DNA of 33,333 bases from CAYRIF01 sp964424205 (GCA_964424205.1 CAYRIF010000003.1:1-33333); one strand, 5' to 3'; counted from the first letter of the stretch, positions 1-8,983 are shown. Notes: generated by a model not told the origin, from the letters alone. Made by a program: numbers and translations.

Positions 1-121
1 CATTACAGTAGCGTAATACTCAAGTGATTCGGCTGGGGTTTCCCGATAGGCGCTTTGCTTAATCGGGACAGGCTTCTCACCCATTACAGTAGCGTAATAC
101 TCAAGTGATTCGGCTGGGGTT
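1..121. repeat. 40-bp direct repeat including a tRNA-Lys 3' end remnant
   Basis: Bases 1-40 are identical to 82-121. The downstream copy contains the last 16 bases of the intact tRNA-Lys (106-121 on the plus strand) plus 24 bp of its 3' flank. The upstream copy carries the same tRNA 3' end but diverges at base 41, so it is a truncated remnant and not a second gene. Between the copies is a 7-bp hairpin, TCCCGAT (41-47) with ATCGGGA (62-68). Each repeat copy also holds a weak ATTAC/GTAAT hairpin (2-6/13-17 and 83-87/94-98). The repeat may extend left beyond the window. It is either a collapsed tandem tRNA array or a scar of integration at the tRNA 3' end. Confidence 0.8.
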
Positions 122-178
122 CGAACCCAGGACCCTCTCCTTAAAAGGGAGATGCTCTACCAGCTGAGCTACCGAATC
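106..178 (-). tRNA. tRNA-Lys (anticodon TTT)
   Basis: Read on the minus strand, this 73-nt sequence folds as a standard tRNA. The acceptor arm is GATTCGG/CCGAATC with discriminator A, and the D stem is GCTC/GAGC. The anticodon stem is TCTCC/GGAGA with loop CTTTTAA, giving anticodon TTT. The T arm is CTGGG-TTCGAAC-CCCAG. The 3' CCA is not encoded. A possible -7 element TAACTTTT lies at 190-197 (minus), about 12 bp before the 5' end. Confidence 0.95.
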
Positions 179-222
179 AGTACGTTAATAAAAGTTAAAA
201 CTTTGTAACTTTACAGACGTTT

Positions 223-236
223 TCCGTAATTACGGA
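223..236. promoter_or_regulatory. Perfect 14-bp palindrome between divergent tRNA-Lys and SH3 gene
   Basis: TCCGTAATTACGGA is a perfect palindrome in the 85-bp gap between the divergently transcribed tRNA-Lys and the gene starting at 264. It lies 28 bp before that start. It could be an operator or a short processing signal. No regulator is identified, and chance cannot be excluded. Confidence 0.3.
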
Positions 237-263
237 GTGCAAAAATAATCCCTTATAATTAAA

Positions 264-992
264 ATGCAAAAAATAAATCACATATTTCAGTTTCTAATTT
301 TTATCAGCCTTCTTTTTTCTACGCAATTAGCTAACAGTCAGCAAGTTACAAATAATATTATTCTTGCAGATTCTCTTTTCAATCAAAAGAAATATACAGA
401 GTCATTAGAGCTATATGAGGAATTGTTATCTGTTCAGAAACAGTACACGCCGCAGATGCTTTTAAAAATGGCTTTTATAACAGAAGGACTCAATAATTAC
501 AGCAAAGCATTGTATTATCTCAATCTGTATTATGCGAAAACAACAGACAAGCGTGCGCTAAAAAAAATGGAGAAGTTAGCCGAACTACACAAATTAAAAG
601 GTTACGACTATAAGGATAAGGAGTTTTTTACCATGCTCTATAAAAAATATCGGAAGCATATCACTATCCTTTTAATGGCTGTTTCCATACTCCTTCTTGG
701 TTTTTTATATAAAAGAAAAAAAGAAAGACCTATTGATCTGGGCGTGTTTTTGACTTTTTCATTATTGCTGTTATTCTATCACGTCAATAATCCAGGGTTT
801 CTCGAAAAAGGAATTATTACAGCACCTAATGCGTATATGATGAAGACCCCTTCGTCAGGCGCAGATTTAATTGAGATAATTGACCCAGGACACCGGGTTA
901 ACATTATTGACCAGAACGACGTGTGGCTAGAAATAGAGTGGGATGGAGAAAAAGGTTTTGTAAGAGAGGGAAATATTTCTTTGGTGAAGTAG
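264..992 (+). CDS. Exported TPR/SH3-domain membrane protein, BatE-like
   Basis: This is a 242-residue protein. A signal peptide (about 1-25, ending LANSQQ) leads into a TPR-like helical region (about 28-110, with Q-K-K-Y-T-E-S-L-E-L-Y-E spacing). Two close membrane segments follow (about 132-150 and 156-173), then a C-terminal SH3b-type beta domain (about 185-242, with GHRVNI and WLEIEWDGEKGFV). This TPR-TM-TM-SH3 layout matches BatE-like proteins of Bacteroidota, which in other genomes sit with BatA-D. Here no bat genes are adjacent, so the exact role is open; the SH3b domain suggests binding to peptidoglycan or a protein partner in the periplasm. The ATG at 264 gives a good signal peptide. 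The last codons (ISLVK-stop) recur as a duplicated scrap at 1399-1415. Confidence 0.7.
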   Translation: MQKINHIFQFLIFISLLFSTQLANSQQVTNNIILADSLFNQKKYTESLELYEELLSVQKQYTPQMLLKMAFITEGLNNYSKALYYLNLYYAKTTDKRALKKMEKLAELHKLKGYDYKDKEFFTMLYKKYRKHITILLMAVSILLLGFLYKRKKERPIDLGVFLTFSLLLLFYHVNNPGFLEKGIITAPNAYMMKTPSSGADLIEIIDPGHRVNIIDQNDVWLEIEWDGEKGFVREGNISLVK

Positions 993-1398
993 GATTGCTG
1001 AAATTGTTAATACATTGAATATCAAAGTTATTTTTGTCTTTTAACGTGTAAGGGGTAGTATTCACCTCCATACACGCTCGGCATCTCCTCTCCTCGGTCG
1101 GTATCCTCACAGACCGAAATCGGGCAGGGTTTCTCCAAGAGATATAAATGAAAGAGGACATTTAGAAGTGGTCTGTGAGGACACAGACCACGGAGAAAGA
1201 TAAAGCAGGACTGCTGAAATTATTGTTACAATTGAATATCAAAGTTATTTTTGTCTTTTAACATGTAAGGGGTAGTATCCACCTCCATACATGCTCGGCA
1301 TCTCCTCTCTTCGGTCGGTATCCTCACAGACCGAAATCATATTCTTATGCATTACTGAATGGTCTGTGGAGACGCAACCCATGGAAATGGAAAAAAGC
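991..1398. repeat. Tandem pair of structured about 131-bp repeats
   Basis: Copy 1 (991-1121) and copy 2 (1207-1338) are closely similar direct repeats with a core offset of 217 bp. They fill most of the gap between two convergent genes. Each copy has hairpin A: 1045-1050/1071-1076 with inner stem GGGGT/ACCTC in copy 1, and 1262-1267/1288-1293 in copy 2. Each has hairpin B: 1094-1099/1112-1117, and 1310-1316/1329-1335. CCTCACAGACC (1105-1115) can also pair with GGTCTGTGAGG (1170-1180), which excludes hairpin B. GGTCTGTG-AGGA-CACAGACC (1170-1189) is a perfect hairpin that is decayed in copy 2. In hairpin A one G-C pair in copy 1 is A-T in copy 2. Minus-strand reading frames exist in both copies, but their differences are mostly non-synonymous, so this looks like an RNA or DNA structural repeat and not a gene. 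Confidence 0.75.
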
Positions 1399-1416
1399 AT
1401 TTCTTTGGTGAAGTAA

Positions 1417-2229
1417 TCAAGGTTTTTTAAAAGGAGAATTTTCCTCCTTTGCCATGACATTAAAAACCATTTTGTCCATCAAGCCTGGGAAAAATTTATT
1501 CATCCACACTGTAAAAATGCCTTGTGTAGTCATGATTAAAATTTTCTTTCTTTTTACGGTTGCTTTATAAATCCTCCTAGCACATTCCTCAGCACTCATC
1601 ATTTTCCCTTCGTCGCGTGGCGAATCACCTTGCAGAGAACCATCCTTAGTCAGAGATGATTTTCGAATGTTAGAGGTGGTGAACCCAGGACATGCTGTCA
1701 GCACATGTACTCCTTTATAAAGCAGTTCCGTCCTTAGCACTTCCAAAAATCCATTCAGCGCAAACTTGGAAGAAGAATATCCCGTTCGCCCGGGCAATCC
1801 ACGATAGCCAGCAATGGAAGAGATGCCAATTATCGAGCCTTTATTTTCAATAATGGAAGACAGACAGGATTTAGTGGCATATAACACGCCGTTGAAATTA
1901 ATATCCATGACTTTTTTCACCACTTCTAAATCAACCTCTTCGAATGGAGCTCTCATGGTGATGCCTGCGTTATTTATCAGAATATCAATTTTCCCGAATT
2001 CGTTGATGGCTTTGGCAGCCATCGCCTCATTGTCTTCTGCTTTACTCACATCAGATTGGAAGCCAATAATATCGATTCCCTTCCCCTTCAATTCGTTTAC
2101 AGTACTGTTCAGCGCTTCCAGTTTCCGTCCTGTAATCAAAATTTTAGACCCTTTTGAGCCAAACTCAGTGGCAAGTGCTTTACCGATTCCTGATGATCCT
2201 CCTGTGATGATTACTACTTTGTCTTTCAT
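1417..2229 (-). CDS. SDR family NAD(P)-dependent oxidoreductase
   Basis: This is a 270-residue classical short-chain dehydrogenase/reductase. The Rossmann nucleotide motif TGGSSGIG is at residues 9-16, NNAG at 87-90, and the structural Asn at about 111. The catalytic residues are Ser (SSIAG, about 138), Tyr151 and Lys155 (YSSSK). TGR at 33-35 after beta2 suggests NADP preference. The C-terminal tail after about 220 has a hydrophobic/aromatic stretch (WMNKFFPGLMDKMVF), which may contact membrane or a lipid substrate, as in DHRS7-type or DltE-like SDRs. The substrate cannot be assigned. The gene stands alone, convergent with the SH3 gene across the repeat pair. Confidence 0.88.
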   Translation of the reverse strand: MKDKVVIITGGSSGIGKALATEFGSKGSKILITGRKLEALNSTVNELKGKGIDIIGFQSDVSKAEDNEAMAAKAINEFGKIDILINNAGITMRAPFEEVDLEVVKKVMDINFNGVLYATKSCLSSIIENKGSIIGISSIAGYRGLPGRTGYSSSKFALNGFLEVLRTELLYKGVHVLTACPGFTTSNIRKSSLTKDGSLQGDSPRDEGKMMSAEECARRIYKATVKRKKILIMTTQGIFTVWMNKFFPGLMDKMVFNVMAKEENSPFKKP

Positions 2230-2405
2230 CTATGTCAAAATTTATAAGGGCTAAAAGTATGCAATTTTTTCAAAATTCGTGAAAGAATTAGACAACCTAT
2301 CTCACCGCATTTTCATTATCTATGAGGGATTGAGTTATTAACCTGCATAAATCAAATAAGGTCAGGCATGAAAATTGTGTGATGAAAAGATAATCACTGA
2401 ACTAA

Positions 2406-4853
2406 ATGAAACCAATACGACTAACTATTACGTTTTCAATATTACTTTTGCTATTAGGTACATATCAGCATGTCAATGCTGCCAAAATTCTCGGCAAAGT
2501 AACAGATGAGACAGGTAAAGAATTGCCTTTCGTGACACTGTACGCAAAAAGCACCTCGATTGGTACTACTACAAATACGGAAGGATTATATGCGCTTGCG
2601 TTAAAAGCGGGGAGGTATGAAATAATATTTCAATACGTTGGTTACAAAAGGGAAATCAGGGAGGTTGTTATCGGCAAAGAGGATATTACGCTTAACGTTA
2701 AAATGAAACCTGAAACCATATCGCTTGCTGCTGTGGAAGTGAAAGCGAACGCAAAAGACCCAGCCTATCAAATTATTAGAAACGCTATAAAAATGCGTAA
2801 AAAGCATCTTAACGAAGTGAAAAGCTTTAATTGCGATGTGTATATAAAGGGATTTCAACGATTGGACAAGGCGCCAAAAAAAATTCTTGGCGCCACTGTT
2901 GATGTTGATACTGGTGTTGTTTATTTGTCTGAGTCAGTTTCAAAACTTAGTTTTCAACCGCCAAATGAGATAAAAGAAAAAATGATTTCGTCAAAAGTCA
3001 GCGGAAATAATAATAGGTTTAGCTATAACCAATCATCTGATATGCAATTTAATTTTTACGAGAATTTGATTCAAGTTATTAATATAAATGAACGCGGACT
3101 GATTTCTCCCATCGCCAATAATGCCATGTTACATTATGATTATCATTTGGAAGGAATTTTACAAGAAGGAGACAGAATGATTAACAAAATAAAAGTCATA
3201 CCAAAGCGTAAAAACGACCCTGTATTTAGCGGGAATATTTACATCGTGGAAGACAGTTGGAGAATTTACAGTGTGAATTTGATGCTTACCAAAAGCAATC
3301 AAATTGAATTTATAGATAGTTTGCGTATTCGTCAAGTACACGTGCCAATCAATGGGGACAAATGGATGTTGCTATCACAAAAAATTAATTTCAAATTCGG
3401 AGTATTTGGCTTTAAAGGAAGCGGTAATTTTACAGAAGTTAGGTCTAATTATGTAATCGACCCAACCTTTGATAAACACTTTTTCACAAATGAAATTATG
3501 TCGTATGAAGATGGAGCCAATAAAAGAGATAGTATTTATTGGGATAAGGTCAGACCTGTTCCACTAACCACAATAGAAAAAAATGACTATATAGTGAAAG
3601 ACAGTTTACGAGTTATCAAAGATACCAGACCATATAAAGATTCTGTTGATAGGATTGGAAACAAAGTATCATTGGGTAATATTTTGCTCACAGGCTATAC
3701 ATACGCTAAGTCATATGAAAAAAAATATTTTACCATCAACCCACTGTTTAGCATGTTCCAGTTTAATACTGTTGAAGGGTTTGTCCCAAACCTAAAACTA
3801 ACGTACAACAAGCGATTTAAAAATAGAAAATCCTATAGTATTACGCCGGAGATTAGGTTTGGGTTTGCCGATAAAACGCTTAGGTATAAGCTAACTGCTT
3901 TGTATTATTATAATCCCAAAAAACTGTCATCTGTTGGCTTTTCATTTCAAAAATCAATCGCTCAACTTAACAAAAAAACCCCCATTATGCCGGCTATCAA
4001 TACACAAAGCACCTTATTCTATAAGAAAAACCACATGAAGGTATTTGAAAAACGTGCGATTAAAATATGGTACAGGAGCGAAGTATCAAACGGTCTGACA
4101 GTCACAAGTTCTTTAGAATATGCAAACCGTCGCCAGTTGTTTAATCATACGGATTATACGTGGAGGAAAAAAAGCGAATTAAAATATACACCAAATACCC
4201 CGGGAAATAAAGCCCTTCCAGACACCTCTTTCCCGACACACCAAGCGCTTCTTTTAGGCGTAGGATTGCGCTGGGTTATTGGGCAAAAATACATTTCATA
4301 CCCTGATAGAAAATATAATATAGCATCAAAATACCCCACAATCCAATTTAATTATACCAAAGCGCTCAAAGGGGTTTTGGGATCTGGTATCAAGTTTGAT
4401 AAAGTGCAATTAGCGATTAATGATGACCTGGCTTTTGGGCTTTTTGGGTCTAGCAGTTATAGCCTCCAAGTGGGCGCTTTTCTTAATAAGGATAGTGTTT
4501 CATTTATTGATTATGATCATTTTAATGGAAATCAAACTATATATAGTGAATTTAAGACCCATGATTTTCAGCTCCTAGACTATTATTTGTATAGTACCAA
4601 TAATGGGTTTATTCAGGCGCATTATATTCATCATTTTAATGGGTTTTTAATAAATAAAATCCCACTCATAAGAAAATCAAAAATTCAAGCAATTGCCTCG
4701 GTAAATTTTTTAAGAACCAAAGAATTAAGTGAATATGTAGAGGTTGGTGTTGGTTTTGAACACATTTTTAAAGTGATGCGGGTGGATTATTTCTTTGGGT
4801 TTATGCCTGGAGAAAAAACGAAAAACGGAATCAGGGTTGGCGTTGGTTTTTAG
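2406..4853 (+). CDS. DUF5686 outer-membrane protein with carboxypeptidase-like regulatory domain
   Basis: This is an 815-residue protein. It has a signal peptide (1-26), then a CarboxypepD_reg-like beta-sandwich (about 27-110; GKVTDETGKELPFVTLYAKS and the YEIIFQYVGY strand) as found at the N-terminus of TonB-dependent transporters. The long remainder has the look of the DUF5686 family. It ends in alternating beta strands with a terminal Phe (RVGVGF), the usual signature of an outer-membrane beta-barrel recognised by BamA. No TonB box or plug domain is visible, so this is not a SusC transporter. The molecular function of DUF5686 proteins is not established. The gene is convergent with the T9SS protein downstream, with 43 bp between stops. 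Confidence 0.8.
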   Translation: MKPIRLTITFSILLLLLGTYQHVNAAKILGKVTDETGKELPFVTLYAKSTSIGTTTNTEGLYALALKAGRYEIIFQYVGYKREIREVVIGKEDITLNVKMKPETISLAAVEVKANAKDPAYQIIRNAIKMRKKHLNEVKSFNCDVYIKGFQRLDKAPKKILGATVDVDTGVVYLSESVSKLSFQPPNEIKEKMISSKVSGNNNRFSYNQSSDMQFNFYENLIQVININERGLISPIANNAMLHYDYHLEGILQEGDRMINKIKVIPKRKNDPVFSGNIYIVEDSWRIYSVNLMLTKSNQIEFIDSLRIRQVHVPINGDKWMLLSQKINFKFGVFGFKGSGNFTEVRSNYVIDPTFDKHFFTNEIMSYEDGANKRDSIYWDKVRPVPLTTIEKNDYIVKDSLRVIKDTRPYKDSVDRIGNKVSLGNILLTGYTYAKSYEKKYFTINPLFSMFQFNTVEGFVPNLKLTYNKRFKNRKSYSITPEIRFGFADKTLRYKLTALYYYNPKKLSSVGFSFQKSIAQLNKKTPIMPAINTQSTLFYKKNHMKVFEKRAIKIWYRSEVSNGLTVTSSLEYANRRQLFNHTDYTWRKKSELKYTPNTPGNKALPDTSFPTHQALLLGVGLRWVIGQKYISYPDRKYNIASKYPTIQFNYTKALKGVLGSGIKFDKVQLAINDDLAFGLFGSSSYSLQVGAFLNKDSVSFIDYDHFNGNQTIYSEFKTHDFQLLDYYLYSTNNGFIQAHYIHHFNGFLINKIPLIRKSKIQAIASVNFLRTKELSEYVEVGVGFEHIFKVMRVDYFFGFMPGEKTKNGIRVGVGF

Positions 4854-4896
4854 GTGTCCTTTACGCAGACGAGGTCTATGGAGTTTTTTGCTAATT

Positions 4897-7500
4897 CTAA
4901 AATAGAATAGAAACAGTACCATTATACTCAGTGTGCGTAAATTTAAGGGAGTAATAATAAATCCCAGTACTCATTCCCCTGGCATGCCAGGTAAATGTTC
5001 TTTTATTATCACTAAAAACCTGCTTTCCATACCTATTGTAGATGGTGATTTCCTTAAACTGATTGGCACAATTATCAGGCGGAATATTGAATTTTTCTTC
5101 CTTCCAATCAGAAAGTCTAAAGAAATCATTTTTACCATCTCCGTTCGGGGTAAAAACGTTTGGTGGGATAAATTTATCAAAGTCAGCAAATATATCTTCT
5201 ATAAGCACCACAACACTAAGGGTATCATAAGTAGGAGCGATACAGTAATTGTCCCTTCCTAAAAATCGAAATGTCACGGGCGCTTTTGTAACCATTTGCT
5301 CGGTAAGGTTTTTACAGCTGGGAATCCAAGTCAGTGGGGATTTCACAATGCCAATACCTGCAATGTCATCGAAAGTAAAATCAAGCCCACTATACTGTGA
5401 GCGATCCATTAAGGTAAGAGCTATTGAATCACCATCCGGATCAAGGCCCAAAATATCTAATGTTAACTTACTTCCAACAGCAATTTTAATAGTATCCTGT
5501 TTGTTTCTATTTTGCAGTGTAACTTGAGGCGGCACGTTTTTGGGTGGAAAAAGTTTAATAGCCACCGCTAATGTATCGGCGTTTGGAAATTTACACTTGT
5601 CTTTATCAGTAGCAATAAAATAAAATGTAAACTCATCTTTGATATCTAAATTAATACTTCGGCAGTCTAAATCCCAATTGAACTTGGAAGAGGTGCTTCC
5701 TTTTCCTATAGCTTCGGGGAATGTGATGCCATATGCATCAGCGGAAAAACCGTCTACAACCATCTCTAATTTTATAGAATCATTGTCTGCATCATTGGCA
5801 AAAACATTAAAATTGATGGCATTATTTAATTCAATAGAAAAGAAAGTGTTGGATAGGTCAGAAGTGACAACAGGGTCTGTATTGTCTGGTAAAATGACAT
5901 CCAATGACATTTTGATTGTATCCCTTACATTTACCTGACAGGCATCTAAGTCTCCTACCAAAACCATCAGTTCAAAAGCCGTTTGCTGCGTAAAATCATA
6001 AATGTCACAGCCCGTTTCCCAAGTAAAAGTAGTACTAATTTCTCCATCTGCAGTGACTGGCTGACTGAAACGCATGCCCACATCTTCCATCACAAAACCA
6101 TCGGGAATGAAACTTAAAAACAAAGGATCTCCATCCACGTCGGTCGCTTTAATGGGTAGCGTAAAGGTGTCTCCTTCCGTTACAGATTTTGTCACTAACT
6201 TGTTTGCGGGAGCAATAAATGTTGGGGCATGATTTTCTGGAGGAATAACATTGATGGCAATGCGTATGGTATCAGAAAGTGGCAAACTACAGGCATCATC
6301 ATAGGCAATGAGGTCTATAAGCATCGGCTGATTGGCAGTATAGGGGCATAATGGAAAGCAGACCTCGGCTTTTAGCGTATCATCTTTATTTAAAAGGAAG
6401 CCACTATTTAATGATAAAATTTCTGACACATCAGTATTAAAATTCACAGGTTTTGCTATTATTCTGATATTTTCAGGAACATCGGCATCTTGCACAAAAA
6501 GCTCCAAGCATCGTTGATCATCCTCTGGTCTGAATGTAATGACCTGCCCTTCAGTATAAAGTTGCGGGCTACCCTTTACTTTGGCAAAAATACCGGGAGG
6601 ATCCCCGGGATCAGGGCAATCAATGACAAGCATTTGAAAATCTCTGCGTACTTCTCCTATTTTTTTGCCAGTTCTAAACTCTTCTGCTTTCACGGCAAAA
6701 ACGTATAATCCAGAAGCGGATGGGGTAACGGTAAGAAAACCTGTTTTGGAAATACTTAATGAAGGGTTGCCAGGAATTTGGTTGTCGACATTAATACCAT
6801 TTTGCCAAGGCACATCAGGGTGCGGTGAAGGAGTTGGCGTGGGAAGCGCTTGAATTGTTGAGGTATGCAATGGTGTTACCATGGAGTAAACAATTGAATC
6901 GCCGTCGGGGTCGCTTCCTGCAAAATCTACGTAGTAAAACTCATCCACACATGCGTAATCACTTAATGGGGGGAAAAGAACAGGAGAGGAGTTTATAAAA
7001 GCATCACCATTTATATCTACAACTGGTGGAAACTCCATGTAGAATGTTTGCCCCACAGTGTTTGGAGCGGTAAGTACCACATTGGTGATGGTGTTATTTC
7101 TACAGCATCGCTCCCAAACTAAATAGTATCCTTCGGGTTCATTGAAAGTATCGGGAGAAAGAAAGACGGTGGTGCTATAGAACATCCGGGAGGTTCGTAG
7201 CTCACCGATAGCGCAGTCAATATTAGTATAGGGAACATTTTTCTCCTCGATAAAATTCATGGTGATTTGTCTGACAAAAGCATTGGTTCGCTTGTTAAAA
7301 ACAAATGCTGTAACGAAAGCATCTTTAGCCCCAGGATTTCCATTTACCTCATCAAAATAAAGTACCGTATTGAAGGTGTAGTTAAAACCATCCTGGTGTA
7401 CCATCTCAAATTCACCACCTACGATGTGTGTTGCCCCTGCCTTATTTACTAGAATAAATAAGCAAAAAATCAAAAATGTGGCTTTTAAAAAATTATTCAT
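4897..7500 (-). CDS. Secreted cadherin/Ig-like protein with T9SS type B sorting domain
   Basis: This is an 867-residue protein. A signal peptide (1-23) is followed by ATHIVGGEFEM, an N-terminal block recurrent in large Bacteroidota surface proteins. Four related beta-sandwich units of about 115 residues (about 303-770) carry DxDGDSI-type loops and conserved Cys pairs (for example CIDEFYYVDFAGSDPDGD-like and DKDKC segments), compatible with Ca-binding cadherin/PKD-like folds. The last 85 residues form the gliding-motility-associated C-terminal domain: NVFTPNGDGKNDFF, ITIYNRYGKQVF, STGIYYYSLKF. This domain directs T9SS export and, in the type B class, attachment through PorU-like processing. 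The likely role is adhesion or a surface scaffold; no catalytic motif is seen. The start ATG gives a clean signal peptide. Confidence 0.85.
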   Translation of the reverse strand: MNNFLKATFLIFCLFILVNKAGATHIVGGEFEMVHQDGFNYTFNTVLYFDEVNGNPGAKDAFVTAFVFNKRTNAFVRQITMNFIEEKNVPYTNIDCAIGELRTSRMFYSTTVFLSPDTFNEPEGYYLVWERCCRNNTITNVVLTAPNTVGQTFYMEFPPVVDINGDAFINSSPVLFPPLSDYACVDEFYYVDFAGSDPDGDSIVYSMVTPLHTSTIQALPTPTPSPHPDVPWQNGINVDNQIPGNPSLSISKTGFLTVTPSASGLYVFAVKAEEFRTGKKIGEVRRDFQMLVIDCPDPGDPPGIFAKVKGSPQLYTEGQVITFRPEDDQRCLELFVQDADVPENIRIIAKPVNFNTDVSEILSLNSGFLLNKDDTLKAEVCFPLCPYTANQPMLIDLIAYDDACSLPLSDTIRIAINVIPPENHAPTFIAPANKLVTKSVTEGDTFTLPIKATDVDGDPLFLSFIPDGFVMEDVGMRFSQPVTADGEISTTFTWETGCDIYDFTQQTAFELMVLVGDLDACQVNVRDTIKMSLDVILPDNTDPVVTSDLSNTFFSIELNNAINFNVFANDADNDSIKLEMVVDGFSADAYGITFPEAIGKGSTSSKFNWDLDCRSINLDIKDEFTFYFIATDKDKCKFPNADTLAVAIKLFPPKNVPPQVTLQNRNKQDTIKIAVGSKLTLDILGLDPDGDSIALTLMDRSQYSGLDFTFDDIAGIGIVKSPLTWIPSCKNLTEQMVTKAPVTFRFLGRDNYCIAPTYDTLSVVVLIEDIFADFDKFIPPNVFTPNGDGKNDFFRLSDWKEEKFNIPPDNCANQFKEITIYNRYGKQVFSDNKRTFTWHARGMSTGIYYYSLKFTHTEYNGTVSILF

Positions 7501-7555
7501 TGTATAAAATTAAACTATATTTTAACAAATAGGATTATCAAACCTCACTTTTTTT

Positions 7556-7563
7556 TAACTTTG
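7556..7563 (+). promoter_or_regulatory. Putative -7 element of the rlmD promoter
   Basis: TAACTTTG matches the Bacteroidota -7 consensus TAnnTTTG exactly and lies 10 bp before the rlmD start codon. This implies a very short leader. No good -33 TTG is seen at the expected distance, so the call rests on the -7 match and the divergent 73-bp intergenic position. Confidence 0.5.
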
Positions 7564-7573
7564 CGCTCACAAA

Positions 7574-8980
7574 ATGAGAAAAAAGAGAAAAAATACCGTA
7601 TTTGAACGGGTAAAAATAGAAAGTATGGCAGCTGAGGGCAAGTGTGTTGCTCGTGTGGAAGACAAAGTCATTTTTATTAAAGGCGTTGCACCGGGAGATG
7701 TGGCGGATATTCAAGTTACCCGAAAAAAGAAAAGCTTTTTAGAAGGGATACCGATCAAATTCCATGCGTATTCAGATAAAAGGGCAGCGCCATTTTGTGA
7801 GCATTTCGGAACTTGTGGTGGCTGCAAATGGCAACATATTAACTATGAAACCCAGCTTTTTTATAAGAGACAACAGGTCATAGATTCTTTAGAACGCATT
7901 GCAAAAGTTGAATTGCCAGACATCCAGCCGATTCTTAGTTCAGAAAACACAAGGTACTACAGGAATAAAATGGAGTACACTTTTACCAATAGAAAATGGT
8001 TGACGCCAGAAGAAATAAAATCAGGAGATAAAATTAACAGAGATGCTATCGGCTTTCATATTCCAGGCAGGTTTGATTGGGTCATTGACATTAATGCGTG
8101 TCATTTGCAAGAAGAAATCTCAAATAAAATACGCTTAAGGGTTAAAGAATTTGCGAAAACGAATGGCTTATCATTTTATGACATTCTAAAAAACAATGGG
8201 CTTCTTCGAATTCTGATTGTCAGAATTACGAGTCTTGGCGAAATAATGGTGATTGTTCAGTTTGGGCAGAATGACACACCCAAAATTGACTTGCTGTTAA
8301 ATCATCTCAAAGAAATGTTTCCTGAAATCACCTCATTACACTATGTGATTAACACCAAAAAGAATGATACCTTCAATGATTTGGAAGTAAAAACGTTTTC
8401 AGGGAAGGGTTATATCACAGAGGAATTAGAGGGATTACAATTTAGAATAGGCCCAAAATCCTTTTTTCAAACCAACTCGCAACAAGCGCTTGAACTATAC
8501 AAAGTAACCAAGGATTTTGCGGCGCTGAGTGGTGAGGAAATCGTGTATGATCTTTATACCGGCACGGGTACGATTGCCAATTTTGTGGCAAATGACGCAA
8601 AAAAAGTAATAGGGCTGGAGTATGTAGCAGACGCAATCAAGGATGCAAAGGTGAATTCAGCAATAAATAAGATCAAGAATACAGCATTTTTTGCTGGGGA
8701 CATCAAGGATCTTTTGGACGAAGTATTTTTGTCGAAAAACGGACAGCCGGATGTTATCATCACCGACCCGCCACGAGCAGGGATGCACGCAGAGGTAGTG
8801 GAAATGTTGCTGAAGACTAAAGCAAAAAAAATTGTTTATATAAGTTGCAATCCCGCTACCCAGGCGAGAGATGTTGCTTTATTAGACGCACAATATAGGG
8901 TTGCTAAAGTGCAACCTGTAGATATGTTTCCACAAACACACCATGTAGAGAATGTTGTTTTGTTAACGTTAAAAGAATGA
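7574..8980 (+). CDS. rlmD: 23S rRNA (uracil-1939-C5)-methyltransferase RlmD
   Basis: This 468-residue enzyme methylates C5 of a 23S rRNA uridine using S-adenosylmethionine (RumA/TrmA family). A TRAM RNA-binding domain covers about 1-62 (EGKCVARVEDKVIFIKG). The iron-sulfur cysteines are in CEHFGTCGGCKW (C75, C81, C84), with the fourth in INACHLQ (about 175). The SAM-binding DLYTGTGTIANF, the TDPPRAGMH motif, the catalytic-Cys motif YISCNPATQARD and the C-terminal base motif HHVENVVLL are all present. Length and motif order are normal. Bacteroidota usually carry one or two RumA-like genes, and the target could be U747 instead of U1939; RlmD is the conventional name for this form. The next gene starts 3 bp downstream, so the two are co-transcribed. 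Confidence 0.93.
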   Translation: MRKKRKNTVFERVKIESMAAEGKCVARVEDKVIFIKGVAPGDVADIQVTRKKKSFLEGIPIKFHAYSDKRAAPFCEHFGTCGGCKWQHINYETQLFYKRQQVIDSLERIAKVELPDIQPILSSENTRYYRNKMEYTFTNRKWLTPEEIKSGDKINRDAIGFHIPGRFDWVIDINACHLQEEISNKIRLRVKEFAKTNGLSFYDILKNNGLLRILIVRITSLGEIMVIVQFGQNDTPKIDLLLNHLKEMFPEITSLHYVINTKKNDTFNDLEVKTFSGKGYITEELEGLQFRIGPKSFFQTNSQQALELYKVTKDFAALSGEEIVYDLYTGTGTIANFVANDAKKVIGLEYVADAIKDAKVNSAINKIKNTAFFAGDIKDLLDEVFLSKNGQPDVIITDPPRAGMHAEVVEMLLKTKAKKIVYISCNPATQARDVALLDAQYRVAKVQPVDMFPQTHHVENVVLLTLKE

Positions 8981-8983
8981 GTC

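Noticed and set aside
1245..1460. Minus-strand frame through the repeat (MPSMYGGGYYPLHVKRQK end)
   Set aside because: Both copies keep the frame, but three of the four codon differences in the core change the residue, and the compensating changes fit a hairpin better than a protein.
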